A stretch of 46,747 bases of DNA from Clostridia bacterium (GTDB taxonomy: Bacteria > Bacillota > Clostridia > Oscillospirales > Acutalibacteraceae), in assembly GCA_017430965.1 (NCBI GenBank), contig JAFRLX010000053.1:1-46747 (forward strand). The letters are read 5' to 3'. Below are positions 8,044 to 15,894 of the stretch, piece by piece. A program made the position numbers and the translations under genes. The stretch's first letter is position 1, and every line of letters begins with the position of its first letter. The notes under the pieces are model-generated. The model searched no databases, was not told where the DNA came from, and saw only the letters and a program-made list of their open reading frames with translations.

Positions 8044-9147
8044 AAAGTAGAGGATAAAGGGAATGGCAGGCTGCAGCATATCCACCGTGAGCGGTGCATC
8101 ATGGATGAACAGCCTGATGATGCGCTCAAAGCCGAAAATGCAGCAAATGAGTGCAAACAAGCTCGCTAAAATCACGCCGATTCCGCTGTTGACCATATAG
8201 GTGGTGGAGCCGGTAAAACGCTTAAATTCCTTAAAGGCAACAGCGTTGACGGCACTTCTCTGCTTTTGAGTGCTGCTGCGGTTTTTCTTCGCTGCCGCAT
8301 TGGCTCTGATAGCGGAATTGAGTTTTCTGTAGGCACTGCCGACAATGGCAAAGACGGCGGCAAACAACAGAGCGCTCACCCCTGCCAGGAGCAGCATATC
8401 CGGCACGGAAAGTTTTGTTACGGCAGCCGTGAACCAGCCGACCGGGGGATAAAACCGCGCGGTGCTGTCGGTAGCTTGCGAAACGCTTTGCAGCGTTTGC
8501 TGCACTTTATTCTCGCGCAGCATATCCTCAAACACAAAGCGCAAAGAAAGGCACGCGAGCACAAATGCAACGGAAAGCACGGTTTGGATGATGTTGGTTT
8601 TGCGAAAACCCGCGCTGATTTTGGCAATCAAAAAGCCGAAAAAGGTGGCGGCAAGCATCGGGATAAGCGGCAGGAAAAAGGATAAGACCAGCCATAGCAG
8701 GTACACGGCAATGCCCGGGCGGGCAAAGAAGCCGTAGCCCGCCAGCATGGCGACCGAAATACTCAGGTACCAGGGCAGGCTTTTGAGATACATATATAAA
8801 AACTTGCAGGCGGCTATCGTTCTTGCCCGAAACGGCAGCGACATCAGCATATCATATTCCTTAAAGTTAAACAGATAGCCGTTGGTTTTTAAGAAGGTGA
8901 GCACAAAGCTCAAAATGCTGATAATCAGCGCACACATAGTCGGGGCATTCTCAATCAGCCCGTAATAGCCGTAGCCGATGCAAACCGAAATGCTGTATAC
9001 CATCAAAAACAGGTACAGGAACACACTGCCGACGATGCCGCCGATGATTCTGCGGCGCTTCTTCTTGTCTGCACAGTGCTTTAATTGGTTGCGCCTGCCG
9101 GTCGACAGCAGCAGCACCTTGAGAAGAAGGAAACTCTTATGCTTCAT
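7540..9147 (-). CDS. ABC transporter permease, large multi-spanning type
   Basis: Membrane subunit of a two-gene ABC system of unknown substrate. The 535-residue protein has about twelve hydrophobic segments arranged as two halves split by a charged cytoplasmic loop near residues 290-320 (AAAKKNRSSTQKQRSAVNA). It includes the motif YDMLMSLPFRARTI near residue 118, characteristic of a Firmicutes ABC-2-like permease group with 500-560 residues. It begins 4 bases inside its ATPase gene (ATGA overlap), so the two are translationally coupled. Transcription ends at the hairpin 7473-7499. Substrate cannot be inferred; peptides or antimicrobial compounds are possible, but no evidence is present. Confidence 0.82.
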   Translation of the reverse strand: MKHKSFLLLKVLLLSTGRRNQLKHCADKKKRRRIIGGIVGSVFLYLFLMVYSISVCIGYGYYGLIENAPTMCALIISILSFVLTFLKTNGYLFNFKEYDMLMSLPFRARTIAACKFLYMYLKSLPWYLSISVAMLAGYGFFARPGIAVYLLWLVLSFFLPLIPMLAATFFGFLIAKISAGFRKTNIIQTVLSVAFVLACLSLRFVFEDMLRENKVQQTLQSVSQATDSTARFYPPVGWFTAAVTKLSVPDMLLLAGVSALLFAAVFAIVGSAYRKLNSAIRANAAAKKNRSSTQKQRSAVNAVAFKEFKRFTGSTTYMVNSGIGVILASLFALICCIFGFERIIRLFIHDAPLTVDMLQPAIPFILYFLIGMLATTACSPSLEGKNYWIIQSLPLAKKTVYQGKMLFNLYLTVPFMLFSGICLCVSTKTPLPDTLLYLVLGVVLCAFSTAWGCVCGIRHMRLDWENEVEVIKQGAAVTIYLLPNMLVAMGLTVVSVILGMHMDHKLVAGIFILIAGILALLSYRRVMVLARRSDM

Positions 9148-9866
9148 TGGTCCGCCTCCAAAAATGTTTCTTCCAAGGAGTGACCCTGTGTGAGCTCCTC
9201 CATGCTGCCGGCAGCAATGATTTTGCCGTGCTTTATAATGGCGATTTTATTGCACAGTTTTTCCGCCACATCGAGCACATGGGTGGAAAAGAAGATGGCG
9301 GTACCCTCCTGACACATTGAGTGCATGATTTGTTTGAGGGTGAAGGTCGCTTTCGGGTCGAGCCCCACAAAGGGTTCATCGAGCACTAACAGCTTGGGCT
9401 TGTGAATTAAGGCGGAGATAATTGCCACCTTTTGTTTCATGCCGTGGGAATAGGAACCGATGGGGTCACCCAAAGCATCCGTAATTTCAAAAAGTGCGGC
9501 ATATTCCGTGATGCGCTCCTTGCGCAGAGCTGTATCAATCCCAAAGACATCCGCAATAAAATTGAGGTATTGCAGACCGGTCAGGTTTTCGTACAAATCC
9601 GGGTTGTCCGGGATATATGCGGTCACTTGTTTGCACGCAATCGGTTCATCTTTTACAGAGTGAGAGTCAATCAGAATTTCGCCTTCACTAAAATCCAGCA
9701 CGCCGACCACCGCGCGAATGGTGGTGGATTTTCCGGCACCGTTGTGACCGATAAAACCGTAAATATCCCCGCTCATGACTTGCAGGGAGATATCGTCTAC
9801 CGCTTTATTGTTTTTGCCGTAGGATTTTGAATAATGGCGGATATCGAGCATTACTTGTTCACGCAT
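9144..9866 (-). CDS. ABC transporter ATP-binding protein
   Basis: ATPase partner of the downstream permease, 240 residues. The frame is open up to 9995, but I chose the ATG at 9866 because AAAGGAG lies 9 bases upstream and the protein then begins MREQVMLDIRHYSKSYG, the normal start of the fold. Motifs are Walker A GHNGAGKST, Q-loop TAYIPDNPDLYENLTG, signature YSHGMKQKV, Walker B LLVLDEPFVGLDP and the STH switch. It belongs to the CcmA/BcrA-like exporter ATPase class, which points to export. The gene lies just downstream of the eut operon terminator and is probably transcribed on its own with the permease. Confidence 0.88.
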   Translation of the reverse strand: MREQVMLDIRHYSKSYGKNNKAVDDISLQVMSGDIYGFIGHNGAGKSTTIRAVVGVLDFSEGEILIDSHSVKDEPIACKQVTAYIPDNPDLYENLTGLQYLNFIADVFGIDTALRKERITEYAALFEITDALGDPIGSYSHGMKQKVAIISALIHKPKLLVLDEPFVGLDPKATFTLKQIMHSMCQEGTAIFFSTHVLDVAEKLCNKIAIIKHGKIIAAGSMEELTQGHSLEETFLEADQ

Positions 9867-9963
9867 TGTTTCTGACTCCTTTTGAAGCATCCTTTTAAAA
9901 GGGTGTTGATTTCTTTCCTCAAAAATTTTATACCCGAGGTGGTTATTTGTCAATATTAGGGCG

Positions 9964-9996
9964 AAAAAAATAGTGAAAGAGATGCTCTCTTTCACT
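9964..9996 (-). terminator. Terminator of the eut operon
   Basis: A 10-bp perfect stem (AGTGAAAGAG, 9972-9981, with CTCTTTCACT, 9987-9996) is followed on the minus strand by ATTTTTTTCG. It lies 5 bases after the eutP stop and closes the long ethanolamine operon. Confidence 0.85.
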
Positions 9997-10001
9997 GTTT
10001 C

Positions 10002-10454
10002 TTACATCAATTCTTCTAAATCGCCGTTTTCGATAAAGTCTAAGAGTTCATCCGTTCCCTCACCGGTTACGGCGCTGGTTAAAAAGATTTTTTGGCAACC
10101 GGCAAGCTCCAGCATTTCCACCGCATCGGCAATTTGTTCTTCGGTGGCAATATCAATTTTGGAAACCACACCAATCACCGGCATCATAAAGAAGGCTGCC
10201 TGCCCCGGTGAGAAGCGGAAGCGCTCATCGGTAGCATCCTGCAAAAACAGCACCAGCTCGCTGTCGGTTGCCGCAACAATGATGCCCTTATACATATTGC
10301 GGTTTTCCAGGTATTCCCCGGGGGTATCAATCATATTGTTGATGACCCCGATGGTTTGGGTTTTGTGGTATTTAATGGTCAGCCCGTTGAGGCGCTGGCA
10401 AAGCGTTGTTTTGCCGCAGGTACTCGAGCCGATTAAGATAACATGGCGTTTCAT
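10002..10454 (-). CDS. eutP: EutP/PduV family small GTPase-like protein
   Basis: Microcompartment-associated P-loop protein of 150 residues. It has a Walker A loop GSSTCGKTT (residues 9-17), the DTPGEYLEN stretch in the G3 position, and SKID in the G4 position, as in EutP and PduV. EutP of Salmonella has been described as an acetate kinase and PduV has been tied to compartment positioning, so the exact activity is unsettled. The gene is last in the operon and shares one base with the eutS stop (TGATG), so it is translationally coupled to it. Length is normal for the family. Confidence 0.88.
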   Translation of the reverse strand: MKRHVILIGSSTCGKTTLCQRLNGLTIKYHKTQTIGVINNMIDTPGEYLENRNMYKGIIVAATDSELVLFLQDATDERFRFSPGQAAFFMMPVIGVVSKIDIATEEQIADAVEMLELAGCQKIFLTSAVTGEGTDELLDFIENGDLEELM

Positions 10455-10813
10455 CAGGTTCTTGTAATCTCCGTGGAAGTGAATTTGAGGATGTTTTTGA
10501 GGGTATCCAGCACCGCTCTGAGCGCGGATTCGACACTCGCCACATCGCCGCAGATAACCAGTGAGCCGGAAAAGCGGTCAACAAACACGATATCGACCTC
10601 GGCAGCTTTGGTTGCCACATCGGCACCGATAATGGCAGCCTCACTCGGGGTAATGGTCATTATGCCCAGCGCCCCGCGCTTTTTGCTGACCACGCCCAAT
10701 TTTTTGTATAGGTCATCCTCCGGGTTTGCAATCAGGTGCGCCATGGTGACCTGTTTGCCCGGTACAAATTCCTGTATAATTCTTTGTTTTTCTTGGAAAG
10801 TACTCTCTTGCAT
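10454..10813 (-). CDS. eutS: EutS-type shell protein (circularly permuted BMC domain)
   Basis: Hexamer-forming shell protein of the ethanolamine microcompartment, 119 residues. The N-terminal [17 protein letters not shown] and the later [22 protein letters not shown] and [13 protein letters not shown] are distinctive for EutS and its relative PduU, in which the BMC fold is circularly permuted and a small beta-barrel caps one face. It has about eight more N-terminal residues than the enterobacterial protein. It sits between the PduT-like shell gene and eutP. Confidence 0.92.
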   Translation of the reverse strand: MQESTFQEKQRIIQEFVPGKQVTMAHLIANPEDDLYKKLGVVSKKRGALGIMTITPSEAAIIGADVATKAAEVDIVFVDRFSGSLVICGDVASVESALRAVLDTLKNILKFTSTEITRT

Positions 10814-10877
10814 TGTTCTATTCGGGTGCGGGTATTCCGCCCTTAAATTTCCATTCTTTATTATTTTAATGTTTTTC

Positions 10878-11426
10878 TTACATCAACGCATCAAAAATTT
10901 CCGGTCTCGGGTTCGGAATCACCACTTGCGAAACCACCATGCCATCGGCATTCTTGCAGTGAACGCCCGCATCAATGGAAGCTTTGACCGCGGCAACTTC
11001 GCCGGTGAGCACCACGAAGCTCTTTCCGCCGATACCGGTGCCTAAGCGTACATCCATTAAGTCAACATCGGCAGCCTTCACGGCAGCATCCGAAGCGTAG
11101 ACTGCGGCGGTAACACTGAAAAACTCCATCACACCCACGGCGTTGGTGGGCAGGGGAGTCACTGCCGCATTGATGGCGGCAATCACCTGCGGGTGTACGC
11201 GCGGAATGACACAGGAATCAATGGTGTGCTCGGCACCGATGGCAGCGCCTGCCTCCAAAGAAGCCTTCACGGCGGCAACCTCGCCGGTAAAGAGAATGTA
11301 ATACTTACCGGGGCAGCCTGCGCGCGCAAATAACAAATCGGTTTCAGCGGCCTTTAAAATGGCATCTGCCGCTTCAACACCCTTTGCAATACTGTTTAAC
11401 TCTAAAAATCCTATTGTTTCATACAT
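10878..11426 (-). CDS. pduT: PduT-like tandem-BMC shell protein with iron-sulfur cysteine
   Basis: A 182-residue trimeric shell protein with two BMC domains (about residues 3-90 and 93-180). The start at 11426 gives the canonical opening [16 protein letters not shown] and follows AAGGTGA; the frame is open further up to 11474 without such support. Cys38 lies in the stretch AGCPGKYY, matching the single cysteine of Salmonella PduT that lets the trimer hold one 4Fe-4S cluster at its central pore. The gene follows pduS directly, and PduS is the flavin/iron-sulfur protein thought to pass electrons with PduT. Its presence in a eut operon suggests an electron route through the shell. Confidence 0.88.
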   Translation of the reverse strand: MYETIGFLELNSIAKGVEAADAILKAAETDLLFARAGCPGKYYILFTGEVAAVKASLEAGAAIGAEHTIDSCVIPRVHPQVIAAINAAVTPLPTNAVGVMEFFSVTAAVYASDAAVKAADVDLMDVRLGTGIGGKSFVVLTGEVAAVKASIDAGVHCKNADGMVVSQVVIPNPRPEIFDALM

Positions 11427-11483
11427 AGCATTCACCTTGATAACAAATTGCGCTCGACATGGCGCCTCATGCAATTTGCTGTT

Positions 11484-12824
11484 TTATTTTTCTATTCTGA
11501 TTGAACCGCTTTCGACTGCTTTTACCGTTCCGGAAATGGAAGCGTGGATATTGGCGCCGAGGCTGCCGTCGGGGCATTTGGCAATCAGCTGACCGCAGCT
11601 GACACTGTCGCCGACACTGACAACCGCTTCACTCGGGGCACCGATATGCTGCCTGAGGGAAATGCACACGCCGTTCGGTTCAAATTCTTTGCAGTGTTTG
11701 ATTTGGTAATCGTAGTATTTTCCGACACCGGCGCGGTTGGCTGCGCGCTTGGTGGGGATTTTTCTGTACTCTCTGTTGGCATCCGCCGCATATTCTTTTT
11801 CCTGCTTCGGGTAGCGGATACCGCGCTTGCCAAGCTCCTGCTTAATGAGCGCATTCACCTTTCTCGGCTGCAAGCCCATGGGGCAGGCAAACAGCTCGCA
11901 CACGCCGCATTCACAGCACAGCAGTGCATTGAGCGCTTCGGCATCTTCCGCCACGGCTTCTACCGAACCGCAGGCGATTTTGCGCATCATTTTGTGCGGC
12001 TCAATCGGGTGCCCTAACATATGGCGGGGGCAGAGCTCCGTGCAGTAGGTGCACTGGATGCAAGCCGCCTTGGCTCTGTTGATGGTATGCTCCACCGGAG
12101 TTTGGTGCAGGCTCGGCAGCCTGGAGTCCTTCGGCAGCAAGATGTAGCCGGAGGTGGTTTTGGTGACCGTGGTGGCAAGTGCCTGCTCCTTGGTGAGAGG
12201 CTTGCCCATCATCGGTCCGCCGTTGATGACAAAGTAATCGTCTATATTGGCGCCGCCAGCCTGTGCCAGGCAATCGGCAAAGGAGGTGCCCAGCGGCACG
12301 CGCAATACAGTCGGGTTTGCCACCTCACCGGTCATGGTTAAAAATTTATGGGTAAACGGTTTATCCGATGCGGCGTCGTGAATGGCAAGAATGGTGGCAA
12401 CATTGGACACCACGCAGCCGACCTCAAGCGGGATGGCAGCGGGCGGCACGACCTTGCCTGTCACCTCATACACCATAACCTGCTCATCGCCGGCAGGGTA
12501 GAAGGAGGGGAAGGTATGCAGCTTCACCTTGCTTTTGTTTTGTGCAATCGCCTTTTCAAGCGCCGCAATTTCTTCTTTATACGGTTCTTTAAGCGCAATT
12601 GTGCAATCCTTGGCGCCCAAGTGTTTTAAAGCCGCTTCACAGCCGGCGATGATTTCCGGTGCATAGTTGCACATCACATAGCGGTCTGTTCTCAACAGCG
12701 GTTCACATTCGGCAGCGTTGATGATTAAGTGCTCCGGCTTTGCGTTGTACTTTACATGGGTCGGAAAACCGGCACCGCCGCAGCCTACAATACCTGCGCT
12801 GAATATTTTATCGGTTAAACTCAT
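11484..12824 (-). CDS. pduS: PduS-like cobalamin reductase (RnfC-like flavo-iron-sulfur protein)
   Basis: Predicted to use NADH to reduce cob(III/II)alamin, supplying reduced corrinoid to the adenosyltransferase EutT. The 446-residue protein has the RnfC-like N-terminus GIVGCGGAGFPTHVKY with NAAECEPLL (flavin/NADH domain, about 1-150). Two 4Fe-4S motifs follow in the middle: CIQCTYCTELCP (from about residue 258) and CCECGVCELFACP. An SLBB/lipoyl-like C-terminal domain (about 375-446) ends the protein. Length matches Salmonella PduS (about 450). It is upstream of the PduT-like gene, as expected for a partner pair. An energy-conserving or NADH-recycling role is an alternative. Confidence 0.9.
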   Translation of the reverse strand: MSLTDKIFSAGIVGCGGAGFPTHVKYNAKPEHLIINAAECEPLLRTDRYVMCNYAPEIIAGCEAALKHLGAKDCTIALKEPYKEEIAALEKAIAQNKSKVKLHTFPSFYPAGDEQVMVYEVTGKVVPPAAIPLEVGCVVSNVATILAIHDAASDKPFTHKFLTMTGEVANPTVLRVPLGTSFADCLAQAGGANIDDYFVINGGPMMGKPLTKEQALATTVTKTTSGYILLPKDSRLPSLHQTPVEHTINRAKAACIQCTYCTELCPRHMLGHPIEPHKMMRKIACGSVEAVAEDAEALNALLCCECGVCELFACPMGLQPRKVNALIKQELGKRGIRYPKQEKEYAADANREYRKIPTKRAANRAGVGKYYDYQIKHCKEFEPNGVCISLRQHIGAPSEAVVSVGDSVSCGQLIAKCPDGSLGANIHASISGTVKAVESGSIRIEK

Positions 12825-12880
12825 TTTTTCACCTGCTTAATACAAGACCTCGTTGCGGCACAAAGTGCCGGGGGTCGATT

Positions 12881-13165
12881 TTATTTACTCTGTGCTTTTT
12901 CTCTGTCAACTTCCAAAGAGTCGATAACGCCGACAATCGTGCTGTCAATCGCAATTTCATCTCTGCCGAGCGCACGCCGCGCCGTAGACCCGTTGACGAC
13001 CAACACTCTGTCGCCGACACCGGCGCTGACAACATCCGCAGCAACGAAGTCGCCGCCGACGGCTCTGCCGTCCTTCAATTCCTGCACGACCATGAGCTTT
13101 AAGCCTGTGAGAGTGTCCTCTTTCTTTGTTGCCCAAACATGGCCTTTTACTTTACAAATTATCAT
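12881..13165 (-). CDS. eutN: EutN/CcmL-type pentameric vertex protein
   Basis: Pentamer that caps the vertices of the microcompartment, 94 residues. The start at 13165 is preceded by AGGAG at good spacing and gives the classic opening MIICKVKGHVWATKK. An upstream in-frame start at 13186 overlaps the neighbouring gene end and is less likely. Family features are LTGLKLMVVQE, AADVVSAGVGDRVLVVNGS and AIDSTIVGVID. It is the only vertex protein in the window, so it should be essential for shell closure. Confidence 0.92.
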   Translation of the reverse strand: MIICKVKGHVWATKKEDTLTGLKLMVVQELKDGRAVGGDFVAADVVSAGVGDRVLVVNGSTARRALGRDEIAIDSTIVGVIDSLEVDREKAQSK

Positions 13166-13175
13166 AGGGTTTCTC

Positions 13176-13826
13176 CTAATCCACAAATTCCACTTTTATT
13201 TGGGAATGATTGAATACATCTTTGGCAGAGGGCGTAATCACCGTGCCGCAGCGCAAGCGCACCACACCGCCGGTGCAGTTCTCGCACAGCTCTTTCGCCG
13301 TTCGCTCGGTGATGACTTTATCGGCAGTGTTATCTTCAATCGCCCGCCGCTCCAAATTATTGCCTTGCCACTGCTCCTTGACAATCTTGACTCCAAAGCC
13401 GCGCAGGGTATTCACATAGCCCTCGAGCATGTTGTAAAAATTGCGGTTGGTAACCGTGCGCTTGTAGCTTTTGTAGGGCAGACCTGCTTCGAGCAGGTAC
13501 ACCTCTTTGCCGCTTAAAATGGCATTGGTTACGGCACAGGAGAGCTTGCAGGCATCCTTGCCGAGCGCACAATCCGCAAGCTCGGTGAAGGAAAGCTTGG
13601 CAATAAAAACAGCTTCAAAAGGTGCAATATCGCCCTCATAGCTGCCGATATCCGCAAAGTGAAAGCGCTCCTTCGCAAATGCGGGAACTGCTGTTTGCTC
13701 ACCACTGAGCAGCGCAACGGGTTTCGCAGCGGCTGCACAGGGAGCGGTGCCGTTTTGAGCTGCCAAGCGCTTGAGTACCTCTTTGGTAATCAATTCGACT
13801 AAGGCTTCGTAAGAATTGTTTTCCAT
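13176..13826 (-). CDS. Conserved ethanolamine-utilization protein with encapsulation peptide
   Basis: This 216-residue protein resembles the unnamed family (TIGR02536-type) seen in Firmicutes eut operons between the phosphotransacylase and vertex-protein genes. Its biochemical role is not established. Residues 8-21 (ALVELITKEVLKRL) form an amphipathic helix followed by an Ala-rich linker, the layout of an encapsulation peptide, and it is almost the same as the C-terminal tail of EutE in this operon. The remainder (about 50-216) has hydrophobic strands alternating with Gly/Ala stretches reminiscent of flavoprotein-like Rossmann folds, plus a Cys-containing CENCTGGVVRLRCG segment. I infer a lumen enzyme or scaffold. 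Confidence 0.8.
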   Translation of the reverse strand: MENNSYEALVELITKEVLKRLAAQNGTAPCAAAAKPVALLSGEQTAVPAFAKERFHFADIGSYEGDIAPFEAVFIAKLSFTELADCALGKDACKLSCAVTNAILSGKEVYLLEAGLPYKSYKRTVTNRNFYNMLEGYVNTLRGFGVKIVKEQWQGNNLERRAIEDNTADKVITERTAKELCENCTGGVVRLRCGTVITPSAKDVFNHSQIKVEFVD

Positions 13827-13861
13827 AGCGTATCCTAAATAAAAGTTTTATACCATATTGA

Positions 13862-14491
13862 TTATGAAAGGATGGTGCCCGTATCCGCCTTGCCGAGGCA
13901 ACAGGCGTTGGCTTCATCAAAATCAATATGCATGGCGAGGGCAAATTTTTCACTTACCCGAATAATGACATGGTCAAATGTCACGGGGCGGGAGGTATTT
14001 GCCGTTACCTTGACACATTGACCGTCGCTGACACCGTAGTAGGCAGCATCGGCGGGAGTCATGTGAATATGGTTTTGGGCGACAATGACAGAGCCCTTTG
14101 CATCTAAGCATGCCTGGGGGCTGACAAGTAACACATCACCCGCACCCGACAAGTCGCCCGAGAGGTTCACGGGGGCGTTGATGCCGAGCGTTCTGCAATC
14201 GGTCATGGAGAGCTCAACCTGCACCGCTTTTCTTTCGGGGCCTAAAACGGCGACATTCACCAATTCGCCCTTTGCGGTCACAAGCTTTAAGCGCTGTTCA
14301 CTTAAAAACTCTCCGGGTTGTGATAAATCTCTTTTCTTGGTCAGGCGTGCACCTTTGCCGAACAGCAGCTCAACTGCCTCGGTGCTCAAGTGCACATGCC
14401 TTGCCGAAGCTTCCATCGGAATCGGGTTTTTGCTTTCTCCTACTTGAGAAAGCACTTTTTCGACGATGCTTCTGATTTCCTGTTCATTCAT
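13862..14491 (-). CDS. pduL: PduL-type phosphotransacylase
   Basis: Converts acetyl-CoA and phosphate to acetyl phosphate and CoA inside the microcompartment, recycling CoA for EutE. The 209-residue protein has an N-terminal encapsulation helix (EIRSIVEKVLSQV, residues 4-16), then two PduL barrels. ASARHVHLS (about 28-36) and NHIHMTPADA (about 139-148) supply the paired histidines that bind the two zinc ions. This family is unrelated to Pta and is often called EutD or PduL in Firmicutes eut operons. The gene starts 3 bases after eutT ends. No acetate kinase gene is seen in the window to finish ATP formation, unless EutP does so. Confidence 0.92.
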   Translation of the reverse strand: MNEQEIRSIVEKVLSQVGESKNPIPMEASARHVHLSTEAVELLFGKGARLTKKRDLSQPGEFLSEQRLKLVTAKGELVNVAVLGPERKAVQVELSMTDCRTLGINAPVNLSGDLSGAGDVLLVSPQACLDAKGSVIVAQNHIHMTPADAAYYGVSDGQCVKVTANTSRPVTFDHVIIRVSEKFALAMHIDFDEANACCLGKADTGTILS

Positions 14492-14493
14492 AA

Positions 14494-15270
14494 TTAATCG
14501 TACTTTCCTGCAACTTTTTTACAAAAAATGATGTACACACAGCTTGAAAGCCTGTTGAGAGCCTCGATGATATCGGGGCGGCTTACCTGAGAGCCTTGTG
14601 TGAATGCCGCTGCTGCCGCCAACTCTGTTTCGCGGATGTAGGTGCGCAGGCTGTTGAGCGCCACGCACATTTTCCCCATAGAGTAATGCGGAACGGAATG
14701 TTCGATGCCGAACACCTCTTTTAAGTGGTGGGAGGCATAGCGCAAAGCGGCAGAATCCATCCCGAACAGTTCAATTTCGGGCAAGGGTTCATCCTTCACT
14801 TCGCAGGCAAGGAGCTTTTGTACAAAGCCCATCACCTCATCGAGTTCCTCTGCAATCTGTGTGTATCGGCATTCTTCGGCTACAATCTGTGTTTGCATAA
14901 TCAGTGCCTCCAGGGAATCGAGCTTACCTCTGAAAAGAATGCGCGCATCATTTTTGGGAACCAAGAGGTTGCCCCTCAAATGGGTCATGTGCTCGGGCTT
15001 TTCGGAGTAGCCTTTTCCGGAGCGATAGTCGATAAATCGGTCAGTGCCTGCGGAGGCAATGGGTGTATAACTCATTACACCTTTGCCGAAACTGCCGCCG
15101 GAGGAACTTGCGGGAATGGTGTTGGTTTGCACAAGCTCCAGCGCATGCGTGGAAATGTATTCCTTTGCCAATTCGGTAATGTAGGTATCGGGAGCGACAA
15201 AAATGCGCTTGCCCTCTCGCCTGACAGTGCCTGAACGCAGCTCGGCTTCGGTTAAGATATTGTGACCCAT
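14494..15270 (-). CDS. eutT: EutT-type cobalamin adenosyltransferase
   Basis: Makes adenosylcobalamin, the cofactor of EutBC, from ATP and reduced cobalamin. The 258-residue protein opens MGHNILTEAELR and has the C-terminal helical region SMGKMCVALNSLRTYIRETELAA and the central HMTHLRGNLLVPKNDARILFRGKLDSLEA expected for EutT. The metal motif HX11CCX2C of enterobacterial EutT is not present; there is no CC pair at all, so it belongs with EutT proteins that work without that site. It lies between the major shell gene eutM and pduL, preceded by a 135-base gap with a weak stem but no clear terminator. Confidence 0.87.
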   Translation of the reverse strand: MGHNILTEAELRSGTVRREGKRIFVAPDTYITELAKEYISTHALELVQTNTIPASSSGGSFGKGVMSYTPIASAGTDRFIDYRSGKGYSEKPEHMTHLRGNLLVPKNDARILFRGKLDSLEALIMQTQIVAEECRYTQIAEELDEVMGFVQKLLACEVKDEPLPEIELFGMDSAALRYASHHLKEVFGIEHSVPHYSMGKMCVALNSLRTYIRETELAAAAAFTQGSQVSRPDIIEALNRLSSCVYIIFCKKVAGKYD

Positions 15271-15405
15271 TGCGACTCCTTTCTGCCGAAAGTACAGTGT
15301 ACAAAACGACTATATTCTTATTTTAGGTAGGCACTAATAGACTGTAATTCTTGTCAGAACTCAGCCTTTTGAGCAATGAATGCTCGTTTTTTTGATAAAA
15401 ACAGT

Positions 15406-15702
15406 TTAGTTCTTATCGCAGTTGTCAAGCGACGGAAGGATGTATTCCACTTCGCCGTGGGGGCGCGGAATAACGTGAACGGAGACGAGCTCGCCAACTT
15501 TAGAAGCGGCTGCTGCGCCTGCATCGGTAGCTGCCTTAACGGCACCGACATCGCCTCTTACCATAACGGTCACAAGACCGCCGCCAACGTGAACCTTACC
15601 AATGAGGTTAACGTTTGCTGCTTTGACCATAGCATCGGCTGCTTCAATAGAACCAACCAAACCTTTTGTTTCTACCATTCCAAGTGCTTGTAATGTTGCC
15701 AT
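15406..15702 (-). CDS. eutM: EutM/PduA-type major hexameric shell protein
   Basis: The main facet tile of the microcompartment, 98 residues, single BMC domain. It opens [24 protein letters not shown] and ends with the IPRPH motif followed by a short tail. The pore loop KVHVGGG is as in EutM and PduA, which pass small polar metabolites. It has the strongest ribosome binding site in the operon (TAGGAGGA) and a 192-base leader with two hairpins (15812-15852). Both fit the high expression needed for the most abundant shell subunit. Confidence 0.95.
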   Translation of the reverse strand: MATLQALGMVETKGLVGSIEAADAMVKAANVNLIGKVHVGGGLVTVMVRGDVGAVKAATDAGAAAASKVGELVSVHVIPRPHGEVEYILPSLDNCDKN

Positions 15703-15811
15703 GAGATTTTCCTCCTAAAAATGTTTTTTATTTTCAAAAAGTCTAAAAGACTTTGACAACCGAAGTTTTATTAAGTGTGGAGAGTGGAGAGGGAAGAGTT
15801 GGGTTGTGGTG

Positions 15812-15893
15812 GCAGCGCATAGCGCTGCATTTTAATGTGCCGCAAGCGGCACCACCATTAATTCCGCATTCCGAACTCCGCATTCCGCATTAA
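15812..15893. repeat. Palindromic and direct-repeat element between eutE and eutM
   Basis: Two perfect hairpins, GCAGCGC-ATA-GCGCTGC (15812-15828) and GTGCCGC-AA-GCGGCAC (15837-15852), are followed by short direct repeats of the pattern ATTCCGCATTCCG (about 15861-15892). The second hairpin shares its core with 2931-2946, and a degenerate copy of the CGCATT repeat lies at about 27355-27372 ahead of deoB. This is a dispersed intergenic element. In the transcript the hairpins could protect or separate the eutM message. Confidence 0.6.
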
Positions 15894-15894
15894 G

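Noticed and set aside
9867-9995. Longer N-terminus for the ABC ATPase starting at 9995
   Set aside because: The extension overlaps the eut operon terminator and has no ribosome binding site, while the ATG at 9866 has a good one.
10814-15405. EutV-type antiterminator hairpins in the gaps of the eut operon
   Set aside because: I looked in the gaps between pduT and eutS, pduS and eutN, and eutM and eutT for paired hairpins with the conserved A1/G4 hexaloop followed by a terminator, and saw none.
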